Source: Diabrotica undecimpunctata
Taxonomy: Eukaryota > Arthropoda > Insecta > Coleoptera > Chrysomelidae
Length of the DNA: 64,000 nucleotides
NCBI RefSeq assembly: GCF_040954645.1
Contig: NC_092803.1
Location: 123,461,961 to 123,525,960 of the forward strand
Reading direction: 5' to 3'
A program made the translations under genes and the position numbers. This document shows positions 14,838 to 26,870 of this stretch, piece by piece. The stretch's first letter is position 1; each line of letters begins with the position of its first letter. Under the pieces are notes generated by a model that was not told the DNA's origin, made no database searches, and saw only the letters and a program-made list of their open reading frames with translations.

Positions 14838-15897
14838 CTATTTTTTGTCTTCCAGCGTAATGTTTGTAGTTTCAGCGGGCTCATACATATATTTCGGAAA
14901 TATATTAGGGTTCATCGGCCAGATGCCAGTGCTTTTAAATCCATGACATGTATTGTATACCGTAGCTGCCTTCTCATTTACTTCGTTGAACAAGCCGGCA
15001 ATCTAAAGATACATAACACATCCAGGATGTGCCTTCAGCCATTTAGCAATTTCTTGGTTACAGTAGGTCTTCAAAGGCCCAAAACAGGAGACTTCAAAAG
15101 GTTGCCTACGACGAGTGCAATGTGGAGGCGGACAAATAACATAAATATCATTTTCTTTTGCATATTCCAAAGTTTCCATGCCTTTATGACTTGCATGTCC
15201 ATCGACAATTAGAATTAATTATTGGTCAATGCTTGCTTTTACAAAAATTTGGAAATGCTTTATTCATTTCAAAAAAATTGTATTCTCTATTAGTTAGTTT
15301 TTCATATTTTTTCTAGGAAATATCATCATCGAAAGTTCCAACAGCATTAACACAAAAAACAACAGTGATGTTTGCTCTACGCTCCGCACTAACTCCGTCT
15401 TGTTTCCTTCCCATGGCTGCTAAAAGCTTTTCCGGTTTTGATATAGATAATCCATATTCATCAGTATTATATAAAACTTTTGAACTTGTTGCCGATTAAA
15501 AGCTTGAGTGCGAGCTGTTGAAGTGACTTTAGTTTGTGCAAAGATATATCGTTATTAGGTCTTAGAAATTCATGCAACCAATATTTTCCTGCCTTTTGCT
15601 TTTATATAATAAATTTATATTTAAAAGGAATTTTATATTCTCAACTAATTGCCTTTATATATCAGATAGAAAGGTAGCTTTCCAATACCTTAAGCTTTCC
15701 CAAACTGAATTTAACTACAAAGTTTTATAGGTGCCTAAATCATACCTAAGAAGAGTTGCTTGAGTAACACCAATTTTTTTTGAGGCCAATAACTAGCCCA
15801 TTGTCGTATCTCGAATTGCTTCGACGGCTTTCTTCATTGATTCCATACTCCAAGATTGCCTATTAGTCTTTCGTTTATAATCGCGTGGCATTTTCAT
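14838..15897 (-). pseudogene. Degenerate pogo/Tigger-type (DDE_1) transposase
   Basis: Not a single long frame, but readable in pieces. The start MKMPRDYKRKTNRQSW is followed by SMKKAVEAIRD, a stop, then KKIGVTQATLLRYD, the psq-type helix-turn-helix of pogo transposases. Further left come LYNTDEYGLSISKPEK (first catalytic D) and AAMGRKQDGVSAERRANITV. After a stop, LILIVDGHASHKGMETLEYA carries the second D. PPPHCTRRRQPFEVSCFGPLK then lies where intact relatives read QPLDV; the third catalytic D is Glu here. The tail includes ATVYNTCHGFKSTGIWPMNP, as in pogo/jerky-like proteins. At least three stops and a frameshift make it dead. Confidence 0.85.
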
Positions 15898-17500
15898 ATA
15901 TGAAAAAATACATACCTACATATAACACAAAAGCTTTGGACCAAATGACCAATCTATGCCATTTTGTCCGTTACATATGACATACAAATGACATACTTAT
16001 GCCATTTTGATTGTAGAGCGTTTTAAACCAATAAAATTTGTAAATAAATATAAAAAGAGCTCTTTTTAAACAAATTAGTTATTTAATTTAAAGATTAGTG
16101 TTTGAGGAATGAAACAAATGCTACCTACATAAATAAATACAATAGCAAAACAGTTACCATTTAAACAAAAACTTCAGCCAGTTTGAAAAAACTCATAACG
16201 TGTGAATACTCGTTATCGGCCATGACACCAAGACGGATGAAAAGGGTGCATTCAAAATTTGACAGATTATAGAGTGCCGTTAGGGCCACGTGGTGTAACT
16301 GCAAGTTTCGTATTAAAATCCTCCAAATTCAAAATTTCCCACCTGTATCATTTTGTACATATGTCATTTTTATTTATTTATAATATTACATATTTTTCCT
16401 AATTGAACTAATAGACTTAAATATATCGAAACAATATTTGATTTAAGAATCAATTTATCCATTTGTTTGCGGTTTTTTCTGATATTATATTTTGCAATCA
16501 TCTATACTTATTTATATAGTGCAGAAATCACATAAGGACAATTAAAAATCTGTTCTGTTGCAATATTAGATTAAAAAGACCATTCAAAGCATTATTAACT
16601 TGTCTTCCCAAATGAAGACATTGCAACAAATAAATACGTAGATGTTTCAATTTATAAGCCTTTAAAAATTTTTTGTCCATACTTAAAAATTAATATAATT
16701 AGTATAATCGCTGACCATATTTAACCACATTTCCTAGGAGTGTACTCTTTGGTGTCGACTAAAAATTAAACACGTCCATTTACGCTACAATTGATCGTCA
16801 TCTTAATTTATCGTATTGCTAAGTGCAACTGGTTTTCCTAATTAATGCCTCTTGTCGTTAATTTTGAGGACGTGCCGAACGTCTTTTTGTGTCAATAGGT
16901 AGCCGGTCGTCGGTTGTATATCAATGAAATGTTTGTAATATTTGAAAAAAAGCTTATTCCATTCACGACTTAGCCAAATCATAGCTACTGGCGAGTTTTT
17001 CTATCGCTCGGAATCAGATTAGGTCAATTTACAGAGAAATAGTATATCTCGAATAGGAGAAAAATATATAATAACGTTACAATGTGCGATAAGTACCTAT
17101 TTGGAATATATAAGAAACAAAAACTGGTAAAAGGTTAAAACCACAGATGTTCAAATACCTTAACATTCATTTAGTACATTGCTTAAAATTCTTTAAAATA
17201 ACATGTTTGATATAAAAGAAGGAATATTTACTATTTATAAATATCTTTGCGTTATAATAATATAATCAAAATAGATAGCAAATATAACCTCTTTTAACCT
17301 TTTTATTGTAAAAACTTGTAACGATATTAAATACACTGTATTCTTCTATAGCATATTATCATCTATATAATACGTATATGCAGCTCCAAGAGCCTTAGAA
17401 TTTAGAATAGTCATGGCTTCATTTAATAATGGCTTCCTAATTTATATATTCTTAACATCGCCCAACAGCTTTCCGTAAGTTTCAATTTGCAGTTCATGTC
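15898..17500. other. Spacer, no gene seen
   Basis: AT-rich. The first part should include one end of the pogo element, but no TIR pair was recognised. Near 17515-17562 a more GC-rich stretch is probably the 5' UTR of the LINE that follows. Confidence 0.4.
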
Positions 17501-17562
17501 ATTCGCAATCAAATAGGGGAGCACGGAAGGAGCCTCAACGCAAGTGATATTATAAGAACAAA

Positions 17563-20000
17563 ATGTCACTGGCGCTCCCTGGAAACGCCCTTCGGGCGGC
17601 CAATCCTTCCACCACTGGATCCGAACAAAGTAACGAGAATCAACGGCTCTTCTCAGAGCCTACACTGACAATGATGACCATAAACATTGAGGGTATTACT
17701 TGTAACAAACAGGAAATTTTGTCTGAACTGTGTAAAATCCACAAGTGTGATATATTATGTATACAAGAGACTCACCGTGACATATCAGCACATAGACCTA
17801 GCGTTGAGGGAATGCAGCTTATCATTGAACATCCAAGTGCAAAACATGGAAGCGCCATCTTCGTGAGAAGAGATATTAATGTAACATCAGCTGAAAAAAC
17901 ATGCTACAACGACATTGAAATTCTGACCGTCGAAATAGGAGCCTGCACAGTGACATCTGTGTATAAACCACCCCAGAGAGACTTTGTTTTCTCCCCTCCA
18001 AAAAATTTCGCTTCTCAAAAAACCAGATTCATTCTCGGTGATTTTAATAGTCATAATGTCCATTGGGGCTACGCTTCAACTCATAAGAATGGAGATCTTG
18101 TGGAATCGTGGGCTAAACAAAACAACCTGGCACTTCTACAAGACCCAAAACTGCCCTATTCGTTCCAGAGCAAAATATGGAAGAAAGGTTACAACCCTGA
18201 TCTCACCTTCATCAGCATGTCTTTAGAGGTCCGTTGCGTTAGGAAGGTATATAAGCCTATACCGAAGACGCAACATAGGCCCGTGGGAATAACCGTTTAC
18301 AGCGCTATGAAAGCTCCCAAAATCGCTTTCAAATAAAGGTTTAATTTCAAAAAAGCGAACTGGGAAAAATTTGCTGATGAATTGGAAACAAAAGTGAAAA
18401 ATATAGTCCCGATCCCCAAAAACTATGACGCGTTCATCAGACTTGTAAAACTAATCTCATGTAAACACATACCCAGAGGATGTCAACAACATTACATATC
18501 TGGTCTGAACGATGAAGCAAAAGACATTATGACAAAGTACACCGAAGAATATAGTAAAGACCCATTTAGCGAAGTTACGGCAGAGATAGGAGAGAGACTG
18601 CAGTAAACACTAAGTGCCTCCAGACAACAACGGTGGAGCGAGACTTTAAGTAAAATGGATATGACGCACAGTAGTAAGCAGGCTTGGAATATGATCAAAA
18701 AACTTAATGGTGATCCCACAGAGATGAAAGAGCTATGTGCAATAACGCCAAATCAGATAGCCCACCAACTGCTTCTGAATGGCAAAACAAACAATCGTTG
18801 CAAAACGCCAAAGATTATAAAAACTCAAGACCAGGAAACAACTCTCTTGCGAAACCCATTTACCATCGAAGAGCTCAAAAATGGTATTGACTGTATGAAA
18901 AATGGAAAATCACCTGGAGTGGACGAAATCCTAACAGAATACATAGAGCAGGGATTTGAGCAGAAAGAGATAGTGGGAGTAGCCTTGAAGCCTGGGATCT
19001 ATAACACTATGCTTGACTACGACCTGGTAAATATCATTAGATCACTGTTGTGTAATAGACGTTTCTACGTTTTGCTAAATGGAAAGAAGAGCAGATGGAG
19101 AACCCAAAAAAATGGCCTACCTCAAGGAAGCGTTCTGGCGCTGTCCTTATTTAACATCTACACCAACGACCAACCAATGCACCCTCAGACTGAGAGTTTT
19201 GTCTACGCTGATGACCTTGGTATAGCCGTAAAGGGGAAAACACTCACACAAGTAGAGTCGACAATGGAAGAGGCTTTAAACATGATGTCAACTTACTACA
19301 AACAAAACTCATTAAAGCCAAACCCTACTAAAACCCAAGTATGTACATTCCATCTCAACAACCAACTGGCGCATGTAAAGCTGAATGTTTCTTGGGAGGG
19401 ACAACGCCTGAAACATACTGATAGGCCCAAATATCTTGGAGTAGTACTAGACCGGTCACTAACGTATAAATTCCACTGTCAGAGCACAAAACAAAAGGTT
19501 TCTACGAGAAACAACCTTCTCCGGAAACTTGTAGGGAGCAAGTGGGGTGTAAAAACCCCCAGGCCTTGAAGACAACAGCTGAGGCCTTATGTTTCTCAAC
19601 AGGAGAATATGCTTGTTTCGTCTGGGATAGATCTAGATACGCCCAACAAAGTTCAGGTAAACTTTCTATGAAAGGCACCAATTATACGGGTTTGACGAAC
19701 CGCCAGGAATCGGCCGATTTAAATCAAGGAAAAGGTTTATGAGAAATGTCAGCGTCGAACCACCCGAACTATTCCCCCTACATCCAGAACGACCTAATGG
19801 AATGAACCTGGACTGGAGAACCTGGCGGACACTGAATCGCGTACGCACAGGTGTTGACCCTGTAAAACAGAACCTCATTAAATGGGGCATCAAGACAGAC
19901 AGCGACGCACTTTGTGAATGTGGGAAATACAGAACGTGGAGCACCTGAGTGGAACACACGAAAAAGTAAAAGTAAGCCATCAAATAGAAGTCTCATAACT
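17563..20000 (+). pseudogene. Jockey-like LINE with internal deletion
   Basis: The ORF2 start is preserved. Residues 1-257 form an APE-type endonuclease with ILCIQETHRD near residue 70 and ILGDFNSHNVHWGY near 160. A stop at about 18334 ends the first block. RT follows from 18655: KNGKSPGVDEILTEYI is joined directly to EQGFEQKEIVGVAL, so the central fingers segment is deleted. Then come GLPQGSVLALSLFNIYTNDQ and the catalytic FVYADDLGIAV near 19200. The C-terminal block includes WRTLNRVRTGVDPV and the cysteine motif CECGKY near 19910. It ends close to the (TA)n at 20013. Deletion and frameshifts make it non-autonomous. Clade assignment is from motif style only. Confidence 0.82.
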
Positions 20001-20009
20001 TCCCGTTGC

Positions 20010-20012
<3 letters not shown>

Positions 20013-20083
<71 letters not shown>
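20013..20083. repeat. (TA)n microsatellite
   Basis: About 71 bp of TA between the 3' end of the LINE at 17563-20000 and the mariner remains. Confidence 0.95.
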
Positions 20084-20084
<1 letters not shown>

Positions 20085-20129
20085 GCTTCTCCCACCCTTA
20101 AGACACTTCTCAAACTCGTCTTTGGGATA

Positions 20130-20767
20130 GCCAGTAGTTATATCAGCGATGCACTTTTAATATCATCTGTGCTTCTGAAACGACGCGACGGCCCTTTAAA
20201 GATTTCTTTATTTTTGGAAATAGAAAAAAGTCAAATGTTTTGGTCATTAATTCACGAACAATGAAGTGTGATGTGCATTATCGTGATACAAAAGCCATCA
20301 GTTGTTTTTTCATAAATCCGGTCTTTTGTGCATTGCTTCACGCAAAATGGCGTTGAACTTATAGGTAGTACTTTTTATTGACCGTTTGACCTCGTGGCAA
20401 AACTTCATGGTGCACTATGCCATTAAAATCAAAGAACATAGTGAGCATAACCTTCACGTTCGACCGATTGAACTGGGACGAAACCTTAGTTTCAACGCTA
20501 TATCCATAAATCCATGTTTTGTCACCTGTTACAACTCTTTTGAGTAAATCTGCGTCGTCGTTTATATCATTTAGTAACTTCAAAACAACTTTCATTCGCC
20601 GCTGTTTTTGTTTAAAATTCAACAATTTTGGAACAATTTTTGCCGACACACTTTTCATATCCAAAACGTTAGAAAAAATCTGATGGCATGAGCCAATTGA
20701 TATGACAACTTAATTAACAACTTCTCTCTTTGTCATTCGGCGGTCGTTCATAATCATTTCTGTCACA
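20130..20767 (-). pseudogene. Mariner transposase, middle and C-terminal part
   Basis: Reads right to left: MIMNDRRMTKREVV, then ISIGSCHQIFSN, then SAKIVPKLLNFKQKQRRM. The first catalytic D is in VTGDKTWIYGY. A block of roughly 16 residues usual in mariners is deleted after TKVSSQF, before NRSNVKVMLTMFFDFNGIVH and LPRGQTVNKKYYL. Further left only scraps remain, such as FDFFLFPKIKKSLKG and FRSTDDI near 20165-20230. Its N-terminal part lies at 22586-22830, separated by an insertion. The element is dead. Confidence 0.85.
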
Positions 20768-20924
20768 AGTTATACTTCTATACGCGCGCTCCACGTTGGA
20801 AATTTTTACGGGAGTGAATCGGTGCAATCATTACATATGTAAGATAATGAGTAAGAGAGAGACAGAAGATATATTTTCTCTCTCTTCCTCTCTCGAGAAT
20901 AAAAATGTTCTCTTTGTATATATA

Positions 20925-20946
20925 TTTAATATTATATATATAATAT

Positions 20947-20989
<43 letters not shown>
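20925..20989. repeat. (TA)n microsatellite, left of inverted repeat
   Basis: TA-rich tract ending in pure TA, about 30 bp before the left arm at 21022. Confidence 0.9.
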
Positions 20990-20992
<3 letters not shown>

Positions 20993-21084
20993 AAGAAATT
21001 TAATCTTTGCAGATTAGTTAAATAGTAAACTCTTAAATATTGGGGAAATCTGCAAGAAATACTCTAATGTGTATCAATTGTTTC

Positions 21085-21129
21085 GCCGAACGTTTTCGCC
21101 AAAGAGAATTAATTTGGCTTCTTCAGGGC
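21085..21129 (-). ncRNA. Hammerhead-ribozyme-like motif, left arm
   Basis: Exact inverted copy of the motif at 21446-21490. See that entry for the structural reading. Confidence 0.35.
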
Positions 21130-21445
21130 TGAAAGAGAATAAATTATAATTAGCTACCATTATATTATCTATTAAAACATTATTGATCTTACCGTAACTT
21201 AGAATTGTAGAGTTAGAATATTAAAAAACTTTGCTAGTAACATAGTGGTGTTTTTTGTTACTATGTGCAAAAATTATTAATACATTTCAATCCTTATAAA
21301 AAACTTTTTTTGCACATAGTAACAAAAAACACCACTATGTTACTAGCAAAGTTTTTTAATATTCTAACTCTACAATTCTAAGTTACGGATCAATAATGTT
21401 TTAATAGATAATATATGGTAGCTAATTATAATTTATTCTCTTTCA

Positions 21446-21490
21446 GCCCTGAAGAAGCCAAATTAATTCTCTTTGGCGAAAACGTTCGGC
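21446..21490 (+). ncRNA. Hammerhead-ribozyme-like motif, right arm
   Basis: Parts in order: GCC (helix I, 21446-21448); CTGAAGA (21449-21455) matching CUGANGA; one extra A; helix II GCCAAA/TTTGGC (21457-21462 with 21472-21477) and a 9-base loop; GAAA (21478-21481). AACGTT (21481-21486) follows as a self-complementary helix III, then C21487 as the expected cleavage base, and GGC (21488-21490) pairing with the first GCC. Very short helix III is known for minimal hammerheads of Penelope elements. The extra A between CTGAAGA and helix II departs from the consensus and may abolish activity. Confidence 0.4.
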
Positions 21491-21547
21491 GAAACAATTG
21501 ATACACATTAGAGTATTTCTTGCAGATTTCCCCAATATTTAAGAGTT

Positions 21548-21551
<4 letters not shown>

Positions 21552-21611
<60 letters not shown>
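21552..21611. repeat. (TA)n microsatellite, right of inverted repeat
   Basis: About 60 bp of TA immediately adjoining the right arm. Confidence 0.95.
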
Positions 21612-21613
<2 letters not shown>

Positions 21614-22500
21614 ATTATTTATGTGATATGTTTTGTATTATTTATTAAATTTTCATAATTATTTTAGTCTTTTTTATTTCAAAATAATAATCTCAATAAA
21701 TCACTGTATGACCGAGAACTGTCAATTTTGAAATACGTTTGTGTCATGTCTAATTCACAAACATTTTACGTGTTTGGTTCATACGCTGGGTATGTGAGTT
21801 CGAATCCCAATATGAATTACCTGTTTTATTTTTGAAATATTTAAAAACCCCACGTTAATTTTATTAAATATATGTAATATACGCAAAAATGCTAAATTTT
21901 AAAATAAAATGAAAATTTTCAACATAATCCGAGTTGTTGGTTTTTGAAGTTATACTTCTATACGCGCGTTCGACTTTGGAAATTTGCACGGGAGTGATTC
22001 GGAAATTTGCACGGGAGTAACAAGCCTCGTTAGGCATGTTAAATTATAAATTAAAACTTGTAAATATCTCAAGAAAGTTCAAATGTGTACTTATATACAC
22101 AACAAACAACAATTAAATATTGTATTTGACAGTTATATCACCAAAAAATATTTTTTTATTAATATTGTTATCATGGTAAATTAAACATATGCGTAAGTTA
22201 TGTATATTGTCATTTTTAAATACTTATGAATATTGCATTTTAATTTGTATTGTATTATAATTATGAATTATGCGGCAATATATTGTATTGTATTTTTATA
22301 TTAATACCAAAATTAACAATAAATTTTACTGCAGAGTATGTGTAAAAACAATTTTTTGCATTCAACTCCTTTTATACATACATGAAAAATATATTTTCAT
22401 TAAAATATCGATTCAATTCTTTATTTACTTACTCCCATTACAGGTCAAATGTTTATATATAGCAAACGATGCACCATATACCTTTATACCTAATTCTTTT
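21612..22500. other. Non-coding part of the 1.8-kb insertion
   Basis: AT-rich. It contains the direct repeat of the left terminal sequence (21948-21998), with TTTGCACGGGAGT twice in tandem near 21980 and 22005. A GAGTTCGAATCCC box-B-like string lies at 21797. No coding frame is supported. Confidence 0.4.
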
Positions 22501-22585
22501 TCTATTTCTGCTCTCTCTTACCTATAGTATTACCTATGTAATGATTGTGCAGATTGACTCTCACTTGTCCCGCTGGACTGTCACA

Positions 22586-22830
22586 CCCGTTTTTTTTTTA
22601 CGTATTTATCGATTCTTGATGTGCTAGTTCGTTCGGAGCGTTTATCATGTTCAACATCTTCACGATCATCTTGGAAACGCTTATACCACTTGTACACACT
22701 TGTTTTTTATAGCATGTTTACCATAGACATTTGTTAACATTTCAAAGATTTTATTGCGCTTTATTACATTTTTAATAAGCAAAATTTAATACAAATTCAC
22801 AAGGAAACCAAATTTCTGTTGTTAGTTGTA
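22586..22830 (-). pseudogene. Mariner transposase, N-terminal part
   Basis: Reads KIFEMLTNVYGKHAIKNK and then, after a frameshift, VYKWYKRFQDDREDVEHDKR followed by SERTSTSRIDKYVK. This is the helix-turn-helix and linker of a mariner transposase. A poly(A) slip (plus strand poly(T) near 22590) shifts the frame just before the 8-bp target duplication. The continuation is at 20130-20767. The start codon region is lost against the inverted repeat at 22844. Confidence 0.8.
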
Positions 22831-22843
22831 TACCATGTATCAC

Positions 22844-23423
22844 AAAAAATTTATTTAAAAATTCCTTTATAAAAGGTATATATTATTAAAACACCCTATC
22901 GGGCTACATCACAGAACGTTTTCGGAATAACTATTCCATTATCAGTATTATCCTAAAATTATAACTACTTTAATTAAAGAAAACATGAAATTTTAAATTT
23001 TGACCAAGGTTAATACAAAAATGTGGTTAATACTTACTGGATGTACATGTTTTGAGCCACTAAATACTTGGGTAAAAACCCTTTAAATGTTGTTAAATTA
23101 AATTTGAATTACATTATTGTAACTTTAACATCCTAGTATATAAAATCAAATATTGTAATTCAAATTTAATTTAACAACATTTAAAGGGTTTTTACCCAAG
23201 TATTTAGTGGCTCAAAACATGTACATCCAGTAAGTATTAACCACATTTTTGTATTAACTTTGGTCAACATTTGAAATTTCATGTTTTCTTTAATTAAAGT
23301 GGCTATACTTTAAGCATAGCACTGATTATGGAATATTATTTCCGAAAACGTTCTGCGATGTATCCCGATAGGGTGTTTTAATATTATATACCTTTTATAA
23401 AAGAATTTTTAAATAAATTTTTC
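22844..23423. repeat. Long inverted repeat with degenerate hammerhead-like motif
   Basis: Arms of about 270 bp (22844-23113 and 23154-23423) around a 40-bp centre. They are highly similar, with a few indels near 23300. Each arm carries a CTGAT(A/T)A box, one extra base, a GGAATA-type hairpin and GAAAACGTTC, at 22914-22945 on the - strand and 23322-23352 on the + strand. The box has A or T where the hammerhead core needs G, so these copies are probably inactive. No coding capacity. Confidence 0.9.
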
Positions 23424-23454
23424 AATACAAATTCTTCCATCCATTTTTTTATGA

Positions 23455-24110
23455 CCGAGCTCATAAAAACCGTCGATCCTTAGCGGCTGCCACAGACAAG
23501 GTAAACAATGAATAAGTATAACTTTTATAATTCCAGGTATTTTACCTCTATGGAAGGTTGTCAATCCATCTTTTGCGCGGTCGTCGGATACTTCTTCTAC
23601 CGATTGCTGATTTGTCTCTTGCTATTTTGACCATACACGTCTCCCTCATCCTGCTTATGTGGTTATTTCGGTTTTTCCATTCTTTGTTTCTGTTTAGTGT
23701 CCATTCGTTTATACATTGTACTTTACGTTTTCTTTTAATGTCTTCACTTCTCTTTCGATCTCTCAGTATATTTCCTGTAATTTTTCTCAGTACTCTTATC
23801 TCTGCCGGTACCAGTAGCCTTTATGCTGTAGCTGTGTTGGGTCTTGTTTCTGAAGCGTATGTCATTATTGGTCTTAGGCTGGCTTTATAATTTCTTGACT
23901 TCATCTCAGTGTTAATATGTCAATTTCGCCATATAGTGTTGTTAAGACATCCTGCTTTTTATACTTCTACTTGATCTATCATTTCTTTGTCCAGGTCTCC
24001 ATAGCTGGACAGGGTAATTCCAAAGTATCTTATTTTCATTACTTGTTCAATACTGTTGCCATTGACTCAGTCTGCAGTTTTGTTTTGTGGATCGAGTAGC
24101 TCGACAGAAC
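23455..24110 (-). pseudogene. LINE C-terminal region relic
   Basis: Translating the - strand gives DSVNGNSIEQVMKIRYFGI near 24040, the thumb pattern in which a LINE RT runs into YLGI. Further left are recognisable remnants of the AEMRILRxITG...RDRxRSEDI and W..HISRM...GRRSIGRPRKRW tail common to insect RTE/Jockey-like elements. Many frameshifts are present. Only motif scraps support this. Confidence 0.6.
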
Positions 24111-26265
<2,155 letters not shown>

Positions 26266-26870
26266 ATACCCCAAAATAATATTTAAAATAAATAATTTAC
26301 TTATTATTTTTTTTAAATATTAATTTTCTCATACCTTATTAAATTTAATAAATTAATAATTCAATTTTTTTTTTTATTATTTAAAATGTGTTAAATACAT
26401 CCCTGTTCGCTGTCTATGTGAAAGCAGAGAACAACGGAGCACAGTTCGGCTATTCTATGGTCAAACTGTCATGTCAAATGGGGCAATGGATGCGATATCA
26501 GAGAATAAAATATAACCTTAATTAAAAATATAATCGATATGGTGTTCTGTTTGTTTATAGACAAAATCTAGGAATTATTTCCATTCAAAATAACTTTCAT
26601 CAATATAAATTGGTAAGTTTTTTCACTTTATTATATTAGAAAGACATTTTTATAGCAATTATAGTATCAATTTTGTGTCTAACCCCAAATTATGATTTTT
26701 AGGGTACAAATTAATTTCCATATATACAAAATTCAACAAGTATGATGTCAAATTGATTCAAAATAATGAAATCTACCATCTACCATTTAACAAATCAAGT
26801 CTATTGAATAAAATGGATATATCAGTAAGTTATTAGTGTTATTATATTTGTGTTAAAGGTATAGAAATCA
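26266..26870 (-). other. Gypsy 3' untranslated internal region
   Basis: About 600 bp between the end of integrase and the 3' LTR. It has no open frame long enough for an envelope protein and no recognised motif. Confidence 0.6.

Larger units (their letters stand above)
21022..21553. repeat. Long near-perfect inverted repeat with hammerhead-like arms
   Basis: The left arm (about 21022-21273) and right arm (about 21305-21553) are reverse complements over roughly 250 bp with only a few differences. They are separated by about 31 bp. The outer ends read ATAGTAAACTCTT and its complement, abutting or near (TA)n on both sides. It has no coding capacity. The near identity of the arms implies recent formation or ongoing correction. 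Each arm contains a 45-base hammerhead-ribozyme-like motif. Confidence 0.92.
20768..22577. mobile_element. 1.8-kb insertion in mariner with 8-bp target duplication
   Basis: CTGTCACA occurs at 20760-20767 and again at 22578-22585. The mariner reading resumes across these points, so the 1810 bp between them is an insertion with an 8-bp target duplication. Its two ends are inverted. CAATCATTACATATGTAA and GTAAGAGAGAGACAGAA near the left end match the reverse complement of 22515-22555. AGTTATACTTCTATACGCGCG at the left end is also directly repeated at 21948. An 8-bp duplication fits hAT- or P-like elements, but no transposase is present, so it would be non-autonomous. The inverted repeat at 21022-21553 is nested inside it. 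Confidence 0.7.

Noticed and set aside
21781..21815. GAGTTCGAATCCC resembling a tRNA box B
   Set aside because: No matching box A or cloverleaf at the right distance. It lies inside a transposable element.
26266..26870. An envelope gene in the Gypsy element
   Set aside because: Only about 600 bp between integrase and the 3' LTR, with no adequate open frame.
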